Source of the DNA: Blasia pusilla
Lineage: Eukaryota > Marchantiophyta > Marchantiopsida > Blasiales
NCBI GenBank assembly: GCA_050084515.1
Contig: CM114274.1
Span: 5,952,001-6,016,000, forward strand
Reading direction: 5' to 3'
Length of the DNA stretch: 64,000 bases
Part shown: in pieces, positions 31,311 through 42,416 of the stretch
How positions within the stretch are numbered: position 1 is the first letter of the stretch
Layout: each line of letters starts with the position of its first letter
Notes under the pieces: model-generated
Seen by the model: the letters and a program-made list of their open reading frames with translations, nothing else
The model's database searches: none
What the model was told of the DNA's origin: nothing
Made by a program: the position numbers and the translations under genes

Positions 31311-32392
31311 CAACATGTCCTTGAGCAATTAAAATGCTCGCTCTTGCTCATCTCCCCAGTGCCACTCGTGATCCGATCCACCTTGGTCAGCAAGGTCAGT
31401 GGCTTCGCAATCAAACTGAATCCCTTAACATACCACCGATAGAAGTTCGCCAATCCCATGAATGCGCAATCACGGCTCACATCTGTAGGGCATGGAATGC
31501 GTAAGATAGCCACTACCTTTGTCTGCTAAACACCAAGGCCCCCTGGGTATATCGTATAACCCAAGTACTCAATCTGGTCGTAGAAGAACTTGCACGTGCC
31601 TGGATGTAGCTTCAGCCCATGTAATTGCAATCATCGAAACACCTCCTCTAGATGTCGCTCATGCTCCTCAAAGGTGGTGCTAAAGACTACGATATCATCA
31701 ATATAACACCTAGCAAAACCCAGACCATCCAAGATCCTATCCATGACCCTCTGAAACTCAGCCGGGGCGTTCTTTAACCCAAATGGTAAGAACCGCCACT
31801 GATACAAATAATCCTTCCCGTGAGGATCGATGCCCCAAAATGCCGTCTTGTGCCTATCCTCCAATCTGATAGGTAGCTGATGGTATCCAACTCTCAAATC
31901 CAATGATATGAAGACCTTTTCGTGACCAATTGCATCAAAGATCTCCTCAGGGATGGGCATGGCATACCTATCGGACTGTGTCTACCGATTGATAGGTCGC
32001 TAATCCCCACACATCCGCCTATCCGTCCAGTTGCCATGTATATCCTTCTTGGCGGGCATGATAGTGGCAAATGCATACTCCCCATGCAACATCTCCACTA
32101 GTCCTGCTCCAACCAAGTCATGGCTCCTACTCTGAATCAGAGCCCTCTCCATATCATTGTTCTTGTAGGGTCGTCAGAAGATTGGCATATCACTCGACAA
32201 CTCAATGCGGATCCCCGATCCCTTCAGCGTACCCAAATCCTCCATGCCAAACGCAAAGCTCCTCCTATAACTCCTGAGGAACTGATGTATTCGGCGCCGC
32301 TCTCCTCCTGTCAAGTTAGGGCCCATATCTGGCTCCCAAGTCTCCATCGTGACTACAGTAGGACTCTACGACACGAATATCGGTGGTTGCTA
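31311..32392 (-). pseudogene. Element C reverse transcriptase
   Basis: Starts just after the UAG context. Motifs are VTMETWEPDMGP (shared with element A), MPAKKDIHGNWTDRRMC, SLDLRVGYHQLPIRLED, FLPFGLKNAPAEFQRVM, the catalytic RCYIDDIVVFS and ANFYRWYVKGFSLIAK. Several single stops (for example before RPINR and in the early linker) break the frame. It is colinear with 20973-22000 of A. Confidence 0.88.
32384..32392 (-). promoter_or_regulatory. UAG-CAA-CCA stop context of element C
   Basis: On the minus strand TAG (32392-32390) is followed by CAACCA (32389-32384), in frame with RT. It is at the same place, relative to the shared downstream motif VTMETWEP, as 20961-20969 in element A. A 4-base deletion just upstream puts it out of frame with the methyltransferase in this copy. 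Confidence 0.5.
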
Positions 32393-32689
32393 TGGTGCAA
32401 GCCCATCTCAAACAACGACACCCGACCATTCTCCTGCTGCCAAGTGCAAACTCTGATCTTCTCCACATGCAGTGCCCGGAACCACGCTCGATGTTGTGGC
32501 TATCATCTCCTGGCGTACTTACAAAACATCCCAAGAAGTCCAAGAGTGTCTCTCCCGATCTCCCCTGGTGTGTCAATCTCCTCGAGTCTTGCCCCGATCC
32601 ACTACTCCACCATCTCGGTAGGCATGGGGCTCACCAACGCAACTACTGTGATCTATCGCGATCTCATCTGACGCTACTCAGCCACTCTC

Positions 32690-33530
32690 AAGATGAAGAT
32701 CCATGTCAAGAAGTTAAGGACCATCGCTTGACCCAAGACACGGCGTCATGATGCCTCTAATACTGACAGTACTGCCGTCACTCATGTGGGAAATCCCATC
32801 GCCCGCTCTCTCTCGTCGGTGTTGGGCTCCACCAACTGCTTAACTTGGTCATCCCAAACCAAGCCAGGATCGGCCTCCTTGTATGCATAGGAAGCGGGAA
32901 AACTCACAAACATAGGAAAGGCTGCCCGCGGCTTGCCTACTCTGTTGACCACAGTCAATGGTGGTCGATCAACGTGCCTCACTACCTATGATCGACGACC
33001 TGGATCCATAATGGAATCCACTAGCAAATGGGAGGGGCGCTCCACTCTTGCATACGCCCTCTGTAACACCGCATGGGGCACCAAGTTGGTCCTCCATAGA
33101 CGCGGGCGATGAGCTCTACAACCTACTCTCGCCACATCCAATAACACTGCTGGGCCGATCCATGCACGCACCTCATGAGCACTTGTCACCACATGTGACC
33201 TCGAGTCTCCTAAGATCGGCACATTCTCCAGAATGTAGGCTGGAGAACGAGACTGGTGCTCCTGCAACTGCCATAAGACCCTCAACATCTCCCAAAACAA
33301 CATGGACCGAGTGTCAGCCAACCCGCTGCCTCGTCCAGCACTCGATTGGCCCTGACATGGCCAACCAGAAATGACCAAATCAATGGTCCCTACCCGCTCT
33401 AAGTCCTGCGCCCCCAACAACGAAATATCCCTCGGTAAGGAACTTTGGTAACCCTGGTCCTTGTCATGGGCTCCCGAGAGCACCAGCATGGGGCAACCCG
33501 CCCCCATAATCCTAAACCCTAAACCCAACA
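32690..33530 (-). pseudogene. Cytosine-5 DNA methyltransferase domain in element C (5' truncated)
   Basis: One frame from 33531 to 32690 with only a few stops (TAG near 32987, TGAs at 32782 and about 32750). C5-methyltransferase motifs appear in order: motif IV with the catalytic Cys in ISGWPCQGQSSAGRG, motif VI in YILENVP, motif VIII in RAHRPRLWRTN, and motifs IX-X in PNTDERERAMGFPT and RRVLGQAMVLNFLTWI. The AdoMet-binding motif I should lie upstream and is cut off. Motif order is canonical, so it is not a circularly permuted DRM-type enzyme. It precedes RT in one polyprotein frame. The enzyme would transfer a methyl group from AdoMet to cytosine; self-methylation of new cDNA is a proposed role for retrotransposon-borne methyltransferases. 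The catalytic Cys and Glu are intact. Confidence 0.85.
33511..33526. repeat. Telomere-like microrepeat (CCCTAAA, about 2.3 units)
   Basis: CCTAAACCCTAAACCC lies exactly between the last recognisable methyltransferase codons of element C and the first Helitron codons of H3. Confidence 0.8.
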
Positions 33531-34345
33531 CATCTTACATCAAGGTATAACGATGTTTGATCAATAATATCTTCCGTTGTTGTACTTTTTGCCAAGGTAT
33601 AGGATATGGTATCCCATGTTTTAATTACATATTTGTGAAAGTACTTCATTGACGATATGTTGTTTGTTATCTCCAAATCATATAAGGTATATAACATTGG
33701 ATTACAGGGAACCACCCAATGATTATCAAGTCATGATTTGACTTATTTATCAACCTACCATTATCACATCTACATAAACACAAGTATAGAATATGTTAGT
33801 ACTTGAGAAAAATGATAGAAAAAATTGAAACCAATGTCTGCAAGATTATCGCTTATAGATATGACAACCATCCACATTCTCCATTGTCATGGATATAAAA
33901 TAGATCAGATAGCCCTTTGAACAAATTTTTGTTGTTTTTCTATACACAACGCACTTGGATGAATTCATCCACATGGCCCATGTATCATACGGTTTCTCAT
34001 AATCGACTAAATTTTTGTATGAGTAGTCGAATCAAGAATCTCAACAAATATAATATCATCAAAATCAGAGGTTGCTCTTGGCTTATCGTCTGAAGCAAGA
34101 ATAATCAAAATATGCACACGTGGTAGATCCCTCTTTTGAAACTCTATTGCGTTAATATATCCCAAAAATCACCCCAAAATATGCTTATCCACTACAAGCC
34201 TCAAAAACTTTTTTTTCTTTCGTTGGAAAATGCATAGAATCAAGTCAAGATGATCTAAGGTTGTTTGGGGAGGAAGTAGAGTAGAAGTAATCTCTAGCCA
34301 CTTTGGTTGCAAGTCATAGTCAGAAAGTAGTATGGCCTCCCAAAA
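33531..34345 (-). pseudogene. H3 Rep (HUH endonuclease) fragment
   Basis: The HUH box reads IEFQKRDLPRVHILIIL, with the first His of the PHVH motif replaced by Arg. The tyrosine region follows at 33715-33531 (VPCNPMLYTLYDLEI, then MKYFHKYVIK). It aligns with 60300-61096 of H1. Rep would nick and join DNA in rolling-circle transposition. The His loss and several stops make this one inactive. Confidence 0.8.
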
Positions 34346-34399
34346 TGTCTCATAATTGCTATGGCATCATGATATAATTGATGCATGTGTCGAGGTCAT

Positions 34400-35420
34400 C
34401 TTATAAAAGAGTAACGTAATATGACTCATCTCCCTAAAGCATAACCATCATTATCACGTCGAGTCATAAAATCTCACGCACCTTGACATAAATCAACTCT
34501 CAACTCCTTTTGATGTAGCCGTATCCAAGTTAATCATTGCATCTTGATACTTGCATACATATCTGCCATATATTTTTGAGAATGATTACCAAACCTCAAT
34601 AATGTGTTATGGTCTTCAGTAGTAGTTCGTACTTGAAGTCAAAATGAAGCTAATTATAAACCATTGATAGTCTTTGAACCTCTTTATTACTAGTTTCACT
34701 ACCTTGAAGTTGCTCTTCTTTTATTCCCTTTAGTGCATTATGGTCAATATGCTCACCGCCATCCTCCTCCATCACAACATGCCCTCTTCTTATCATATTT
34801 CTTTTAAAATCACCCGCCTATATAGGTATGCCAAGATGGCAACAAGCTTCACCGTACAAAAAAGGTAATACAAAGTGCAATGGAATATAGGCCTCATTCA
34901 AGTCAGACATTTGATGAATCCCTCCTCCATGTAAATGAACAATAATATCATATCCTTCTTTTGGTTTACTTCCGTCTTGATGCAAGATAGCAACAATTTC
35001 CAAAGCAATAGGGCAATGTGTACCATCTCGCATCAAGCCCTCAATTACTATCCTACTTATCAAGATCCATGGTCACTTCTCTGAAGATAGCAACATATGG
35101 ATTATGGACATGTAACATGTCTGGTAATTCCCTCAAAATCTTAACCCTCAATCGATCACGATTATCTCCATTCGTGATCCTTGTATTTTTTTGATCTAAT
35201 ACTCATCATCATGAATATAATATTGTGATAATTGTGGATAAACACCCGTCTTAGCATTAACAGGACCAATAGCATGAAAAATACCACCTGGAATCCTCAA
35301 GTTTCCTGCATCACCACCATACTCTGTAACATATGCTCGAATGGATGCCAATTGAAGCACGCGATTATAGGCACATGTAAAACGCAACAAATGCATACTA
35401 CTTGACTTAACAATCAAATC
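34400..35420 (-). pseudogene. H3 Helitron-like N-terminal domain
   Basis: Open stretches 35417-35196 (LLRFTCAYNRVLQLASIRAYVTE is near the start; IPGGIFHAIGPV and QLSQYYIHDDEY follow) and 35063-34818 (CPIALEIVAIL, DIIVHLHGGGIHQMSDLNEA, YIPLHFVLPFLYGE). The same blocks occur in H1 at 52410-53000. This domain precedes Rep in plant Helitron proteins; its biochemical role is not established. Between 34818 and 34400 the homology continues in broken frames. Confidence 0.8.
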
Positions 35421-35739
35421 AGCTCAAATAGAAAAAAGAAGAAGAAGATGAAGCCTTCAATTATGGTGATTGAACCTTTCCATGCTCACAACACATCCCA
35501 CAAGGAGAGCTTGGGAACTTTGAAAACTTCACTCTCTCACACCTCCAATGAAGAATTTTTTTTAACATGCATCATCCATACATCCAATAATATAACGGTC
35601 GGTCATACTTTCAATACGATCTTCCAACCGAAGAATTATGATAATTTTCTCTTAAAATTCACGTATATCCGCAATATTTACTAACTTTGTCATATCTACG
35701 ACCCTTTTTCATTTCATATTTAGAACAATATAAAATATA

Positions 35740-36950
35740 AATCTTTGTTTATCTCCGTGCGAGCCTCATGATGCCCCATTCCAAGAGAAAAATTATCATC
35801 ATGTATGATATTCCTTATCGGAGAATCATCAACCGATCCTCCATTATATGATGCAACCGAATCAACATGTCTCCCTTTCTAGCCATTGGCTCGTGCAACT
35901 TGAAGCATATCATGTAATCTTCGAGGGTTGGAATGAATACGAAGACAACAAAGAATACAATTGGTAGGAGTAGAATTAGCATGAAGTCATAGTTAATATC
36001 AATAAATAAGAAAATGGTATAAATAGAAGAAGAAGGTCATAGAAAATAACTATATATTGGAGATGGCGTGCTAAGAATCATCATCGGAGGGACCACGTCA
36101 AATGCCCTATCATTGGCATGAAAAAACAAGCAGATTTGAAAATATAGATCCTTAAGTTTAAAAAATAAGTACAAAAGTGATTTTAGAATAGAAAAGAATA
36201 TACAAAATTATATCTTATATTATCTTCAACATCATAATCATCAATTATAGAAGTTGTTAGAGCGAGTACTTCCTATGTGGGGGCAAGATATCTTCCAATG
36301 GAATATAGGCCTTCAAATTCATCCGTCCTTATCAAAGAATCTCCAATACATGCCCCATCAAGTAGGTCAAGCGGATCACCTTGTGTAAATCTTTGGCCTT
36401 GTGCTTGTACAACTCGAACCATGTCCCGTAAGCGTCGAGGATTAGACATAAGCTAAATCATAAAATTTTTGGGAAAATATAATCACTATTAGGTAATAAT
36501 TAAATATGATGATGATAGACAATAACATTACATTGGATGCGGCATAGTTGTTGTCGAATGAGGAAGCATATAAAATGTTATTTTCCTAGACCTTCGAAAG
36601 AACCAAGGTTTTGAACATATCCAAGTTAATAAAAGTAGCAAATAAGGTAAAGTATGAAATAAAAAGTAAAATATAAATAAATCCATGATATTATCTTCAA
36701 CATCAAAGTCATGAATTCTATTTGTAGTCATATGAGCCATTACTTTGTTAATAGGTGCGAGGGCTATCCCAAAAGAAGGATTTTCTTCATATGTATCAAT
36801 TCTTCTATAATGATCACAATGACATTCACTATTATCATCAAATATTAATCTTTAAATTTAAGCTCGTGCAAAATCAAAGCATATCATACAATCGTTACGG
36901 TTAGCAAGAAGGAGGTGACTCCACTAAAAAAACTTGTTAGAAGTAAAATT
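35740..36950 (-). repeat. Three tandem exon-like units upstream of H3 Rep
   Basis: Three degenerate copies spaced about 470-495 bp begin near 36920, 36450 and 35955. Shared translated motifs are SNPRRLRDMVRVVQAQG (36450 copy) against HSNPRRLHDMLQVARANG (35955 copy). LAPINKV and DFDVEDNIMD (36750-36660) match LAPT-EV and DYDVEDNIRY (36270-36210). Confidence 0.65.
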
Positions 36951-37000
36951 GTAATAACTTGCACATTTAAATACATCAAGAAAGTTACTTATAAACTAAA

Positions 37001-39988
37001 ATAAATGTATAGAATGTAAACATATTTATGAGATTATTTAACTATAAAATTATAACAAGAACCACATTCAATATAATTGTATTTCAAATGCAAAACCAAG
37101 GAAAATAATAATAGGCCAAGATTTTTAAAAATAGTTTCAATATTGAAATACTAGTAAAAAAGTAAATAGAATAATATCTTACACCCAAAATTGCATATCT
37201 TTGACTTTGTCTTTTAGCTCTCGTATCTTTGTGAATTTAATGTAGTCATCGTGTGTTGAGTGGATCTGTAATAGGAAGCAAGAAGTAATAAAGAAAATAA
37301 ATAAAATATTCCATAATATGCCCACAAAATCCAACTATAGTTACATTACAATAGTGCTAAACATTCTTACATTTCACACACATGAATTGTAGAAGGAGGC
37401 ACAAATCATACATTTTGAAATTATGTTTTTTTCCTTTTATACACAACCTTTTTTTTCTTTCTTAGACTCGATATTAGCATTTCCCTCATAGTCTGTGAGG
37501 TTAGTAAAAGGCCTTTAGCCATTATGTCGTGATACTTGATCTTGATCCATCTTATGATGAATCTTTCCGCATAGGATAAAAATATAAATTAACATTTATA
37601 AATATATGTTTATGGAATAATAGAACTAACGAACTTCACTATAACATTGATAAATTACTTAAAGTGTAAAGTTCCTTATATTTCATATTTCATAAAGATA
37701 ATGAATCTACTATCGAATCGAGTGAGACTCAACACTACTTGAGTCATAAGAGTTATCAAGATGATCATTACTCAAAGCCTAGATCCAGAACGAGTTTGTG
37801 CAAGATGTGTCTCGCACAAACGGTACCTAGAAGATATAGGCTCAAAGGAAGGAATACAATCATTAGTTGACCCTATATTTCATTCTTCCTCCTCACCTCG
37901 AGATAATTAAATGTTAACACATGGATTAATATGTCATACTAACGGAGTGGATAAAATTATACATACACTCTGATCGAGATCTTGCCTTATATCCTCGATT
38001 GGTACTATCATGTACTGATTATCTACCTCCTCATCAAACAGATATGTTGGAACATAGCCATCGCTCAACACTTATATGACTTTAATTCTCTCAAGATTTT
38101 TAGGCATAATCTCAATCACTTCTTCACCAAGAGAAACGTACAACTCACCATCACTACCTTGCCGCGTCACTTAAAATATTTTCTTCCTTTTGCACTTTTT
38201 CAACACAACCTGAAAACATGTGATGGATAGGTCATTACATTTAAATAACTTCACATATTTAGATCACATAACCAAAAATAAATCAATTTCATATTTAATA
38301 GCAAAACTACTATATTTTCCATCAAATTCCTTTATTATACAAACATCATTGCCAATAACGTATATATCAATATATACTCATTGCTTTATTAAAGACTTAA
38401 ATCATGATCGGGAGTAAGATTATCAACCATGCAATCTCAATTCTCATTACTATCAATAGTTAAGGTATACTCCGTATAATTGACGTGCTTGTATTCTTGA
38501 TCAAGCTAATCACCTATATACCATCCCTCTAAATCATCGAGATAATAGGAAGAATATTCTACATTGTCCTATTATTCAATACCATGGCAGATATCTGTAG
38601 AGTATCTTTCATCACTATTGGGAGTACCTACAATATCACTGGCTTTAGGAACTTTCCTAACCTACTCAAACTCATTAAAAACATCATAGGCAGGAGTAGA
38701 GAAGTTAGGATCCAAATCAAATAGTCTTCCTTCTTGTTACCAACAAGACAAAGAAAAAATATATGCTCTTTAGGAGTCTTTACCAAATATTTAAGACTTG
38801 CATCCATAACAATTTTTTTCACAATTAAAGGCCCCGTACATGTCGACAATAGACTTGCCATGACTAAGCCTATGATCACTTTGTGCAAGAAATAGATGTT
38901 CACTAAAAACCAAAAAGGAAATTATAACTTAAACTTACATAAAAATATAAACAAAAGTATAAATAATAAGACAAAAAAGGAAGAAGGAAGAAAATAAAAA
39001 GAAACAAAAAGAAGATAATAAGGAAGATAAGAATCCACTAATTTTCAGAAAAACTATTTTCTAAATTTCTGAAATGAGGGAAGCACCAATAGCCCTAGTA
39101 TTGACAACATTCATTTCTTTTTTAGAAGTCCCAATATTTTTGAAAAAAGCATTGAAGAGTAATTGGCAGGAAACAGGCACCACCCATATCTACGGCATGT
39201 TTCGAGCCCGTGCCCATATGGAGATCACTTCACCCACCTAGCCAACTTTCTAGAATATCCACCTCCTTTGTTATATGATGTAGTCATAATTTCCAGAACA
39301 TCTACCTCGATCGTCAGTTATATGATGTAATTATAGTTTCTAGAAGAATGTTTTCATCTAACCCTCCCCGAAATTTCAAATGTAGCGATGGTGAGATCAC
39401 ACAAATATTAGGGCAAACTGTTGGAAGAGAGCTCTACAATGTTTGTACCAATGAACATTATGAGCGCTCTACAGCTCATACGATCCACGCACTGTAGTGC
39501 ATTGCTATGCTCTACACAATACAATTCCTCAAAGCTTTTCGACCTGAAAGATGTATGACTCGATGTATGATATCTTGTACTCATAAAGTTGTTCCTCCAG
39601 AGAAAATGTTATCTTCTCTTGCAAAAATTAATAAAGACATGTAGCACAATATATCCCATGGCAATCACACCCAACATAACATATGATTGCGACCACGACT
39701 GAATCCGTCAGGCCCCATCGGTGCGAAAATTATCCATAAGTTGTATAGCTCTCCTAGTATTGGTTAGATTGAAATTCCCACCCTTAAGTGCGCGAGTGTC
39801 GGAATCTATCCATTCCATCTCTTGCCTCTTGATCTCTAATTGTTGTAGGAAATCGACTATCCAAACATCGATCCATCACATAAGCAGGCGTTGATAGGAT
39901 TAAGAATGCACATCTCTCTGGGCACGAGCTGCAATTGTGGATAATTAGACAAGAAAAAGTCGTTTTACCATCCGTCCATGCATGTGTA
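37001..39988. other. AT-rich stretch, no gene recognised
   Basis: Strongly AT-rich. The 91-codon frame at 38903-38628 (minus) and others have no motif I recognise and may be remnants of further Helitron exons or chance. From 39360 composition becomes more mixed before the solo LTR. Confidence 0.5.
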
Positions 39989-40970
39989 TTGGTGTGCACC
40001 TACTCCTCTTGAACGTCAATCTCAAGTGTTGAGGAAGCATACGTCCGGTAGGACACCCCCACACTTCTAATCTGCACCCAAACACACTTACGTAGTCTGG
40101 GTCAATAAGCCTCCGAACTCCCCAAGTTCTCAACTCCACCATTCATCAAGCTCAACCCTCCTAGTTCCTCACTTCCCAACATAGCAAGTTTTCCTATAAT
40201 TGGGACAGACTTTTTGGATAGTCAAACATACAAAATAATGCTTGTATGTCTAGTGGTCCCAACTATCCAAAAACTATTGTGTACGGAATTTGCATGCGTC
40301 CCTAACCAAGATCCAAAAAGTAAGTCGCAATTTAGGATCCAAGAGTGACCTCCGAAATCCAATCCCTTAGACTCTGCTAGGGGTTCACACCCCAATGCCA
40401 ACCTCTCAATCTATTTCATGCCCTTAGTTCGCCTCTTGGCTTCCCAAAGTGGAGTTATGGTTCTAAGCACCCTTGGAGACCCTTCCCCTTTCTGGTAGTT
40501 TTCGGATTTTCTGCCCTCCCCCTACCTTTGGAAGAAGGACTTTTGGGCCGCTCCATCTAGCCATCAACCTAACTCCCTCTCAAATCATTTTTTGGAAATT
40601 TTCTCAAACTTTGCTTATGCATTTTTCTAAATGTTGAAACATTGGAACCAATTTTGCATAACCTTTCCAACGCCACCTTACTTGTCCCAAACACATCTCA
40701 AGTCCAAAAGTTATGGTCCAAAATACTACAAAACCCCAAATGCTAATCACGTTCTAAATTTGGTTCCTAACCTCTTTGGCAACCACTCTTCCTAAAAATG
40801 AACTCTCAAATTTTGGTTCAAGTTTCCTTAGTCGCGACCCTAAATGCTCAACCTTGATGACATCTCATATCTTGCGTCTCCTTCAAAAGACCTCCCAATG
40901 CACAACCATCTAAGTGTAAGCCCACTAGGATTATGATGTTTACGAACGTTTGGCTATGAGGGTTGTGATA
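39989..40970 (-). repeat. Solo LTR related to G1
   Basis: About 980 bp. It shares with the G1 5' LTR and the copy at 44950 the blocks GTGYACCWACTCC, CCAAACAC, 'tcaagctcaacc', 'ccctaaccaag', 'ccaatgccaacctctc', 'tcatgccctt', and the end 'gtttggctatgagggttgtgata'. No internal coding sequence adjoins it. A clean target duplication is not visible. Confidence 0.75.
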
Positions 40971-42275
40971 GTGTGCATGCGTCCGATAACATTGATGAAT
41001 TCAAATTTTCAAATTTGGAAGCTACTATTAATAAGTGTATAAGACAAGAGCCAATCAATGGTGAACATTATGTATAATTTAACCATTCCTCTGCAATTCT
41101 TTACTCCTTAAATATGAAAATTTAGGGTATTCATACCGATGTATATAAATAAATTTTGACCCTTTGTCTCGCTGGGCAAATCGATATTATCCACAAATAA
41201 ACCTTTTCACCCTTCCCAAGGCTAGAGTCACTTGCAAAATTTTGTCTCCAACCAAAAGCCCTTTAAATATGCATCCATGTATACACTTCACGAACACGAG
41301 CCCATATGACATGAGTGCTATGATTCACTCACGACATGTACAACATATGAGGTGGATCTAGTTTCATGCTTAACTCCGACTTTATAAGAGCATTTAGAAA
41401 AATTAAAACCAACAAGGACAGGAATTAGGAGCAAGTGGAGTAAATTGCTAACAAGAGTGGACAATATGAGTCTTTATGTGAATCAATCAGAAGGTCCGTT
41501 AGTGGTTCGAGCGAAAGGGGTAATAGTGCCCATACAAAATCACAATATTGTGATGAAGGGAGCGTTTGATTGTGATAGCGGCTGATATATATGATTGCGC
41601 ATGAGCGCCTTCTGATGGGTTACTTCAATCCATGAGGGAAATTTTCAGATGACTAGGAGAAAAAAATTTATTAGAAGAGCTCAATTAAGTCCAGAAAAGT
41701 ATAATAACTTTATGTCTAAACTAACACGAACGCCAAATTTTACACATAGAAGCTTAACGAGAGGGATTATGGACTAATATTGATTAAATCTTAGTGAGAA
41801 CTACAATGGTGTGCGTAGAACGGACCATGTCTATCTAGGTCATAGGCAGGAGCATTCTTGGAGATATTCAATCTAAACACATCTACTCGTGGAGCCACAA
41901 CCAAGCACAAAGGTCTCCAGACCTAAGCGTGGTCTCAGAGGAAACAATGAAAAGCATGGGACAATGTGGTGATGGTTTATTGGTCAAATTGATTTACTTT
42001 GACGTTTCTAAACTTGTGCCCCTTCAAAAAGGTTGCCATAGAATTTGAACTTACAAAAAAATTTCCATAGAATCTAAACACACACCCATGTGAAAAATGA
42101 TGCCATTAAACTGGAAAATCACATGGATTACATATGCACAAATGCCTCTAGCTGAAATGCACTTGGATGCGGTTGCACATTCTTCCTCTTTAAATCAAAG
42201 CCAATCCTTCCTCCACTAATAGTAGATGGCCCGCTTAGAGTCGCCTCTCCTCCACTTCCACTAGATAGTCAGCAA

Positions 42276-42416
42276 CTTGTTAGCTGCAAACACATGTTAC
42301 TTATAGATATATTCAAGGCTTCTTGAGTGCGAAGAAATATTTGTTATCTACATTGTAGTTCCTACTTTAGAGAAGGAAGTGACTTCTATTGATAACACGT
42401 GTTTGCAGCTAACAAG
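42276..42416. repeat. 24-bp inverted repeat, 93-bp spacer
   Basis: Arms 42276-42299 and 42393-42416 pair with a single mismatch (CTTGTTAGCTGCAAACAC is the common start). Weaker complementarity extends a few bases outward. Confidence 0.85.

Larger units (their letters stand above)
28327..33530 (-). mobile_element. Element C: A/B-repeat gypsy element encoding a DNA methyltransferase
   Basis: Minus strand, truncated at its 5' side. From right to left: methyltransferase (33500-32690), linker with the UAG-CAA-CCA context, RT, RNase H, integrase, PHD finger, purine tract, B1, spacer, and terminal A2-B2. It lacks A1, gag, protease and the first third of the methyltransferase, because at 33531 it joins Helitron H3. 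Its repeats define a second subfamily (same ends TGTCACG...GCGCACGACA, different body). Stops and small indels show that it is no longer active. Confidence 0.85.
33531..37000 (-). mobile_element. Decayed Helitron H3 (Rep and N-terminal part only)
   Basis: Minus strand. From right to left: tandemly repeated upstream exons (about 36950-35740), the Helitron-like N-terminal domain (35420-34400) and the Rep domain (34345-33531). The helicase half is missing because the sequence is cut at 33531, exactly where the homologous exon of H1 ends (YLDAR, 61096). The right terminus was not found; homology is untraceable beyond about 37000. Confidence 0.8.

Noticed and set aside
38628-38903. 91-codon frame on the minus strand, hydrophobic
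   Set aside because: No recognised family. It could be a relic of Helitron H3 upstream exons or chance; listed only as part of the AT-rich stretch.
39985-40975. Target duplication around the solo LTR at 39989-40970
   Set aside because: Flanks agree only if the left border is shifted by a base and even then imperfectly; not called.
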